Source: Psychrobacter sp. P11G3
GTDB lineage: Bacteria; Pseudomonadota; Gammaproteobacteria; Pseudomonadales; Moraxellaceae
Assembly (NCBI RefSeq): GCF_001435845.1
Contig: NZ_CM003596.1
Coordinates: forward strand, 3,023,298 to 3,087,297
Direction: 5' to 3'
Length of the DNA: 64,000 bases
Shown: positions 58,401 through 64,000 of the stretch, piece by piece
How the letters are laid out: each line of letters opens with the position of its first letter
Numbering within the stretch: position 1 is the stretch's first letter
The notes under the pieces: generated by a model
Databases searched by the model: none
What the model was told of the DNA's origin: nothing
What the model saw: only the letters and a program-made list of their open reading frames with translations
Program-made: the position numbers and the translations under genes

Positions 58401-59255
58401 ATGAGTAATTTAAAACCAGATAGTGTGATTGCTTGCTTGGACTGTCCTGATCATGTTCAAGCAGTACTAGAGGCCAGTATGTGGGCTTCTATTCGCCTGC
58501 GCGCGCCTGTTGGCTTATTGCACTCGATGCCAAGCTTGCAGCAAAAAGCCGCTATTAATTACTCTGGTTGCCTCAATATTGATGACGAAAATGCTTTGCT
58601 CGAACAATTCACATCCAAAGAACATTTGAGCAACTGTGAGCTAAAAGCACAGGGCCGATTGCTATTATCTCAAGCAACCTCGTATTGTGAACAGCAACGC
58701 CATAAGCTAAAGACATATACACTGCATCGTCATGAGAACCTCAATCAGAGCATTGATTACGTCGATGACAAAGCACAAATGATCGTTATAGGTCATCATG
58801 TCACCTGCAAATCAACGCTGAGCCAACTCATTCGAGTTAGCCACTGCCCCATTTTGGTGACACATGCACCATTTTTGCCCCCTACTACTGCTTTATTTGC
58901 GTTTGATAACAGTCCAACGTGCCATAAACTACTAAATTGGCTGTGTAAAACGCCACTGGTGCGTGCACTAACGGTTCATATTGTGATGGTTGGCAAGGAA
59001 ACTTCTGATAACTGTGATGCGTTGCGTGAAGCCTATGCCAAGCTCAAACAGGCGGGTATCAAATCCAAAAAGACATTGCTTGACTGCCGTGATGTCGCGG
59101 CAGCTTTGAACTACTATCAAAACCAACATGATATCGGTTTACTTATGACTGGGGCTTTTGGCCAATCTCGTCTCCGCGAATTACTACAAGGTAGCGATAC
59201 AAAAAAGCTATTGGTCAGCACAAAAACCCCTTATCTACTATTTCCTAAAGCATAA
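58401..59255 (+). CDS. Universal stress protein, two-domain
   Basis: The 284-residue product contains two UspA-like segments. The first (about residues 5-155) includes SVIACLDCPDHVQAVLEASMWASIRLRAPVGLLHS and AQMIVIGHH; the second (about 160-284) includes TTALFAFDNSPTCHKLLNWL, IGLLMTGAFGQSRLRELLQGS and CPILVTHAP-like endings. The ATP-binding GxxGxxxx-type loop appears partly kept in the second (TGAFGQSRLREL). It lies 174 bases after the SulP gene on the same strand and may be co-transcribed. Function unknown. Confidence 0.85.
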   Translation: MSNLKPDSVIACLDCPDHVQAVLEASMWASIRLRAPVGLLHSMPSLQQKAAINYSGCLNIDDENALLEQFTSKEHLSNCELKAQGRLLLSQATSYCEQQRHKLKTYTLHRHENLNQSIDYVDDKAQMIVIGHHVTCKSTLSQLIRVSHCPILVTHAPFLPPTTALFAFDNSPTCHKLLNWLCKTPLVRALTVHIVMVGKETSDNCDALREAYAKLKQAGIKSKKTLLDCRDVAAALNYYQNQHDIGLLMTGAFGQSRLRELLQGSDTKKLLVSTKTPYLLFPKA

Positions 59256-60073
<818 letters not shown>

Positions 60074-60133
60074 ATTTGAAGACCTACCTACGGGCATAAA
60101 CTTATAGGTACAGACTCTTACAGCATTTTTATC

Positions 60134-60150
60134 TATCGGTAATGCCGATA
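60134..60150 (+). other. Small hairpin between glnK and amtB
   Basis: TATCGG and CCGATA form a 6-bp stem with a 5-base loop, about 30 bases before amtB. A role in regulating amtB translation is possible but unproven. Confidence 0.35.
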
Positions 60151-60180
60151 TCTATATTATAAATTCAAGGGGGAATTTAA

Positions 60181-61443
60181 ATGGAAAGTCAAATCTTTGA
60201 GCTCCAATATGCGCTCGATACGTTTTACTTTTTGATATGTGGTGCGTTGGTCATGTGGATGGCAGCAGGCTTTACTATGTTAGAGGCCGGACTGGTCCGA
60301 TCAAAAAATACAGTCGAAATCTTAACCAAAAACGTCGCACTATTTGCAACGGCTAGTATCATGTATATGGTATGCGGCTATGCGATTATGTATGGTGGCG
60401 ATCTATTCTTAAGCGGAATTGCAGGCGGTGATACGTTAGTAGAAGACGCTCTAGCAGCCTCTGCTGAAAATGGCTTCGGTGGCGACTCTGTCTACTCTGC
60501 CGCATCAGACTTTTTCTTCCAAGTGGTCTTTGTAGCAACCTGTATGTCAATCGTATCAGGTGCCGTTGCTGAGCGCATGAAACTGTGGTCATTCTTATTA
60601 TTTGCTGTGGTCATGACTGGTGTTATCTACCCACTAGAAGGTAGCTGGACATGGGGCGGCAACGATGTCTTTGGCCTATTCAACCTAGGCGACATGGGCT
60701 TCTCTGACTTTGCAGGCTCTGGCATTGTACATATGGCAGGTGCAGCAGCAGCTCTAGCAGGTGTATTGCTCTTAGGCTCACGTAAAGGTAAATATGGCCC
60801 TAACGGCGAGATACGCGCTATTCCTGGTGCTAACCTACCGTTGGCAGCACTCGGTACACTAATCTTGTGGATGGGTTGGTTCGGTTTCAACGGTGGTTCA
60901 GTGCTTAAATTAGGCGACATCGCTAGTGCTAATGCTGTTGCAATGGTATTTTTGAACACTAATGCTGCTGCTGCTGGTGGTGCTGTCGGTGCCTTAATCT
61001 TAGCCCGCATCATCTTTGGTAAAGCGGATCTAACCATGCTCCTAAACGGTGCACTAGCAGGTCTAGTTGCCATTACTGCTGAGCCTTCAACCCCTTCTGC
61101 ATTACAAGCTACTATCTTTGGTGTTATCGCCGGTATCATTGTAGTGTTATCAATCTTAGCCTTGGACAAAATCAAGATTGATGATCCAGTTGGCGCAATC
61201 TCAGTTCATGGTGTGGTCGGTCTATTTGGTCTGCTAATTGTACCTATTACTAACCCAGCATCTACCTTTATCGGTCAGATTGTGGGTGCTGCAACCATCT
61301 TTGCTTGGGTATTCATTGCCAGCCTAGTGGTTTGGTCTATCATCAAGCTAGTTATCGGTCTACGTATCTCTGAAGAAGACGAGTACGAAGGTGCTGATAT
61401 TGCAGAATGTGGTATGGAAGCTTACCCAGAATTTATAAGATAA
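60181..61443 (+). CDS. amtB: Ammonium channel AmtB
   Basis: AmtB conducts ammonium/ammonia into the cell. The 420-residue product has eleven predicted membrane helices and starts without a cleavable signal (MESQIFELQYALDTFYFL). The twin pore histidines are in GSGIVHMAGAAAALAG and GAISVHGVVGLFG, and the FTMLEAGLVRSKN and GWFGFNGGS blocks are family hallmarks. GGGGGAA lies seven to eight bases before the ATG. It is 107 bases after glnK; GlnK binding would close it. Confidence 0.97.
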   Translation: MESQIFELQYALDTFYFLICGALVMWMAAGFTMLEAGLVRSKNTVEILTKNVALFATASIMYMVCGYAIMYGGDLFLSGIAGGDTLVEDALAASAENGFGGDSVYSAASDFFFQVVFVATCMSIVSGAVAERMKLWSFLLFAVVMTGVIYPLEGSWTWGGNDVFGLFNLGDMGFSDFAGSGIVHMAGAAAALAGVLLLGSRKGKYGPNGEIRAIPGANLPLAALGTLILWMGWFGFNGGSVLKLGDIASANAVAMVFLNTNAAAAGGAVGALILARIIFGKADLTMLLNGALAGLVAITAEPSTPSALQATIFGVIAGIIVVLSILALDKIKIDDPVGAISVHGVVGLFGLLIVPITNPASTFIGQIVGAATIFAWVFIASLVVWSIIKLVIGLRISEEDEYEGADIAECGMEAYPEFIR

Positions 61444-61479
61444 GCTCCTTTCAAGTAAGCTAAGAATTGATGTCAAATG

Positions 61480-61515
61480 CGCTGATACTACCTACTGTAG
61501 TATCAGCGCTTATAA
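61480..61515 (+). terminator. Terminator after amtB
   Basis: An exact 13-bp stem (GCGCTGATACTAC with GTAGTATCAGCGC, 5-base loop) is followed by TTATAATTTTA. The T tract is interrupted, so efficiency is uncertain. Confidence 0.75.
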
Positions 61516-61569
61516 TTTTAGTGTTTGAAGTTCTCCCCTGTTGAAGCCATAAGCTTAAATCTAAAACGT

Positions 61570-61610
61570 AAAAAATCCCGCGAGACCTTTCGGTAACGCG
61601 GGATTTTTAT
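61570..61610. terminator. Bidirectional terminator between amtB and the DUF2147 gene
   Basis: AAAAATCCCGCG pairs with CGCGGGATTTTT around a 14-base loop. T runs lie on the 3' side in both directions, suiting the convergent genes. Confidence 0.9.
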
Positions 61611-61637
61611 ATATTACGCTGAAACTAGTTTTTTAGT

Positions 61638-62021
61638 TTATTTCTTTTTCCACTCTTGGCTACGAGAGAATGGCCCGATATAGCCTTTTAGCTTTAATGT
61701 GTTGCCGCTTAAGCTTGCAGTCATACGATAGTCTTTACCTTTTGCTGGATCAGTAATCGTACCACCACTATATTTACCACCACCGTCAGCTTTTAGACCT
61801 CTAATAATGGTCGTACCAACGTGCTTTTTGCCTTTCGCAGTATTGGCAGCAATAAGAGTACCGGTCAGAACACCATTTGACTCAGTGATTTTTACCGTAC
61901 CTTTTGGTTCACCATCATCATATGTCTGCCAAGTAGTGTTGGCTAATGGGTCAGCGGCGAATGCCATGCTAGCAATACCAATACCAGCAACTGCTAAAGT
62001 GGTCTTTGTAAATAATTTCAT
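61638..62021 (-). CDS. DUF2147-like exported protein
   Basis: The 127-residue product has a signal peptide (MKLFTKTTLAVAGIGIASMAFA, cleaved after AFA) and a mature beta-rich domain (ADPLANTTWQTYDDGEPKGTVKITESNGVLTGTLI..., ending GYIGPFSRSQEW). This fits the DUF2147 family of small periplasmic or outer-membrane-associated proteins of unknown function. AAGGGAG lies seven bases before the ATG at 62021. It is monocistronic. Confidence 0.8.
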   Translation of the reverse strand: MKLFTKTTLAVAGIGIASMAFAADPLANTTWQTYDDGEPKGTVKITESNGVLTGTLIAANTAKGKKHVGTTIIRGLKADGGGKYSGGTITDPAKGKDYRMTASLSGNTLKLKGYIGPFSRSQEWKKK

Positions 62022-62282
62022 AGATTGACTCCCTTCATACAATGATTACTCGAAACGTTATGTTTCTGTTGTCCTATGCTTATCCTTTGCTAGAACCTTT
62101 CATTACGAGCTTTACGGTTTCGACCTTTTTAAATGATAGTTACCATTACAACTTATAAGCTTTTGGTCAAAGATTCGAGCGACACAAGCGATGTCTTAAC
62201 TCATTATAAGCAATTTTTAGGTTTTGCCTAGTAATTTTTTTACAGTTTCTTATTTCTGTAAAAATAAAACCATATCAAAGAC

Positions 62283-62546
62283 TTATAGGAAAGGATTGTC
62301 GATATCTTTATCTAATTGGTCATCATTTTCCTTTGACTTAGCATCATTCTTACTATATAGATTTTTATCTGCAAATGCTTGTACGATTTTCTCCGACAGC
62401 TCATGTAACTGTTGGGCTTGCTCGTATCCTAACTCGTCAAAAGTGAGATCAATATCACCATATATAATAATCTTGTCTTTTTGATTTTCAATGACAAGAT
62501 CACCAATCTGCATGCTTTGATGGTCGTTGGCGAATGGCTCAATCAT
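62283..62546 (-). CDS. Hypothetical acidic protein, 87 residues
   Basis: I recognise no family. The product is acidic, lacks a signal peptide or membrane helix, has a likely beta-strand N-terminal half (MQIGDLVIENQKDKIIIYGDIDLTF), a helix (GYEQAQQLHELSEKIVQAFA) and a charged C-terminal tail (KSKENDDQLDKDID). AAGGA seven bases before the ATG supports it as a real gene. It lies 71 bases downstream of the nuclease gene on the same strand and may be in the same transcript. Confidence 0.65.
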   Translation of the reverse strand: MIEPFANDHQSMQIGDLVIENQKDKIIIYGDIDLTFDELGYEQAQQLHELSEKIVQAFADKNLYSKNDAKSKENDDQLDKDIDNPFL

Positions 62547-62617
62547 TTGATTATCCTTATTATCAGTAACAATTTATATTTTTCGAAATGTGGCTATTTT
62601 AGGGGCTTACTTTCAGT

Positions 62618-63511
62618 TTAAGCCTGAAATTGTGCAATTAACCACTCTAAAATAGCCCATACAAACAGCATCCACTCAGGCTCCTCCACTGGTGCCTCGG
62701 GGGTATCTGAGCTCTCACCCGCCTTCAATGGTAAATCAAATGCTTGAGATTTGGACTGACTATCTAGCATAGGTAATACATCGATACCAATCTCAGTGGT
62801 CAGCTCATCGATACTGATCACATCGATGCGTTCTGACTCATCATTTGGGGCGTAATACACGCCTGCTTGATTGGTTGCTGGGATATATACCGCTTTGAAG
62901 AAATGACTAGGCACAAGGACACGGTTAGCGAGCTGCTTGGTTTTTTTATCGGTAAATGCCACACCTGTGATGGTATACACCTCACCGTATTGCTGCGTTA
63001 AATACCGAGTGGCAGATTCAATATTACGCCAGATATAGCGATTGTTACGTGGTGACTGCGGAGCGATATTCGCTAAACTAAAACTATCATACTGCTGGCT
63101 GCGATTGGCCATATTGGCATTGGGTGCCAAATGTCCTCGATCATAGCCAGAGCCTGAATAGTCAGATAATGAGGCTCGTGCTGACTTTGGTAGCTTACTT
63201 TCTTCATGAAAGCTGTCTTCACGATCGATCTGCTTAGCTTGTTGCAGACGTGTGCGATCGAGATACTCTGCTGACCAAAGCGGTGTACGTGATACCCCCG
63301 AGTACATAACCGCAAAGCCATCCATACATAGCGCTTGTGTGTCTTTTTTTAACTTGGTATTGGTAAATTCAGGATAAATACCACCATAGAAAGACTGGCT
63401 ACACTGGGTCAAATCATCAGCGTGTGCTTGAGTAATACCCGTCGCGACAAGCAATACTGCCATCAGCGCACTATTCTTACATCCGTACTTAAGCCTACTA
63501 AAACTTATCAT
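62618..63511 (-). CDS. Exported DNA/RNA non-specific endonuclease (NucA/NucB type)
   Basis: The 297-residue product has a signal peptide (SALMAVLLVATGITQAHA, cleaved near residue 31). The His-Me finger nuclease core follows: GYDRGHLAPNANMA contains the DRGH motif with the catalytic His (about residue 125), then NIAPQSPRNNRYIWRNIE supplies the metal-ligand Asn. The domain ends near residue 240. A Pro/Glu-rich stretch and a terminal hydrophobic segment (EWMLFVWAILEWLIAQFQA) follow, possibly a membrane anchor. Such enzymes degrade extracellular nucleic acids for nutrition, or cut DNA during uptake; which applies is unknown. Confidence 0.9.
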   Translation of the reverse strand: MISFSRLKYGCKNSALMAVLLVATGITQAHADDLTQCSQSFYGGIYPEFTNTKLKKDTQALCMDGFAVMYSGVSRTPLWSAEYLDRTRLQQAKQIDREDSFHEESKLPKSARASLSDYSGSGYDRGHLAPNANMANRSQQYDSFSLANIAPQSPRNNRYIWRNIESATRYLTQQYGEVYTITGVAFTDKKTKQLANRVLVPSHFFKAVYIPATNQAGVYYAPNDESERIDVISIDELTTEIGIDVLPMLDSQSKSQAFDLPLKAGESSDTPEAPVEEPEWMLFVWAILEWLIAQFQA

Positions 63512-63595
63512 TCAACTCTCAACCATTTATACTTGCCGTTACATACTTGCTATCCTAGCAGGCGCTTGCCAATAAAGAAAGATAGCGCGCAAGTC

Positions 63596-63624
63596 GTGAC
63601 ATTCTAAATGGTATCCGCTATACT
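63596..63624 (+). promoter_or_regulatory. Promoter of tRNA-Ser
   Basis: GTGACA (63596-63601) and TATACT (63619-63624) are 17 bases apart, each one mismatch from the sigma-70 consensus. A G/C-rich discriminator (AGGCG) follows, as in promoters under stringent control. Confidence 0.7.
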
Positions 63625-63640
63625 TAGGCGTTCAAAAAAC

Positions 63641-63731
63641 GGTGAAGTGGGTGAGTGGCTGAAACCGCACGCCTGGAAAGTGTGTATACGTTCATAGCGT
63701 ATCGAGGGTTCGAATCCCTCCTTCACCGCCA
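63641..63731 (+). tRNA. tRNA-Ser (anticodon GGA)
   Basis: The acceptor stem GGTGAAG/CTTCACC, D arm, anticodon stem CACGC/GTGTG with loop CTGGAAA (anticodon GGA at 63675-63677), a long class II variable arm (ATACG...CGTAT), and T arm GAGGG-TTCGAAT-CCCTC are all present, with encoded CCA at the 3' end. It reads UCC and UCU codons. Confidence 0.97.
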
Positions 63732-64000
63732 ATCTTATTCTGCTTAAGCAAAACCTCAGTTTTTCTATCTTGTTCTACCCTTCTCTCAATATTCTTTATA
63801 TTTTTTAACAGTAAGACTTTCAGTCTATACTCATCCTCTACTGCTGTCTGAAATACTTCTGTTTAGCCTTAACTTCGTGTGTTGTATGAGATCTAATAAC
63901 TATATATCTAATTGAATAACACATTGATTGACCAAGCTAAAAAACTTGTATCATGGACTGAGAGTGACTCATAAAATGAGTCGATATTCTATTACGATAC
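63732..64000. other. Region downstream of tRNA-Ser to the window edge
   Basis: These 269 AT-rich bases contain no open frame I can support. A perfect 7-bp inverted repeat (GACTCAT-AAA-ATGAGTC) lies at 63966-63982. No integrase or attachment duplication of the tRNA 3' end was seen. Confidence 0.5.

Noticed and set aside
60627-61175. 182-residue minus-strand open frame inside amtB
   Set aside because: It is a shadow of the amtB coding frame; its Pro/Ala/Ser-rich translation has no family resemblance.
63641-64000. Genomic island integrated at tRNA-Ser
   Set aside because: No integrase gene and no repeat of the tRNA 3' end is visible before the window ends; it could still lie beyond it.

Overview
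The window looks like a chromosomal segment of a Moraxellaceae gammaproteobacterium, most likely Psychrobacter. The evidence is a moderately AT-rich sequence, a BfmR/BfmS two-component pair whose regulator reads almost exactly like Acinetobacter BfmR, a pheST-rplT-rpmI block, dksA-gluQ linkage, and a Zur-controlled zinc uptake locus. Genus-level assignment is inference; no 16S gene is present. I see no prophage, insertion sequence, CRISPR array or rRNA operon, so this is mostly core genome.

Layout. 1-3.9 kb (minus strand): pheT (cut by the window edge), pheS, rplT, rpmI. 4.3-10.7 kb (plus): a small thioesterase, hisIE, tatABC, a UvrD/FBH1-like helicase, dusC. 10.7-15.3 kb: MAPEG and OsmC genes (minus), rppH (plus), NRDE-family and MuiA-family genes (minus). 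15.4-21.8 kb: the urea ABC transporter urtABCDE, preceded by a strong sigma-54 promoter and NtrC-like half-sites. 22.1-24.7 kb: lgt, thyA, folA. 24.8-28.3 kb (minus): uvrC and a DUF3360-type membrane protein. 28.8-29.4 kb: a DUF4442 hot-dog protein. 29.6-32.1 kb (minus): rpsP-rimM-trmD-rplS. 32.5-37.1 kb: an EnvZ-like orphan kinase, a 59-residue membrane protein, bfmS and bfmR. 37.7-45.9 kb (minus): the F1Fo ATP synthase operon with a detached atpI. 46.2-49.7 kb: znuA diverging from zur-znuC-znuB around a Zur box. 50-53 kb: cpdA, dksA, gluQ. 53.1-56 kb (minus): murD-ftsW. 56.7-59.3 kb: a SulP transporter with a tandem universal stress protein. 59.6-61.4 kb: glnK-amtB under a second sigma-54 promoter. 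61.6-63.5 kb (minus): a DUF2147 protein, an 87-residue unknown and an exported nuclease. 63.6-63.7 kb: tRNA-Ser(GGA).

How the parts work together. The urea transporter and the ammonium sensor/channel pair share the same sigma-54 promoter variant and probably form one nitrogen-limitation regulon. The zinc genes form a self-contained regulated uptake unit. The remainder is translation (PheRS, L20, L35, S16, L19, TrmD, RimM, DusC, GluQ, DksA), energy, envelope synthesis (Lgt, MurD, FtsW), secretion (Tat) and thymidylate/folate metabolism.

I did not find a clearly novel multi-gene system. The best leads are the FBH1-like helicase, the small membrane protein between two sensor kinases, the terminator that separates bfmR from bfmS, structured gaps inside the ATP synthase locus, three short tandem-repeat arrays in intergenic DNA, and the nitrogen regulon sites. 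All assignments were made by reading the sequence; no database search was run.
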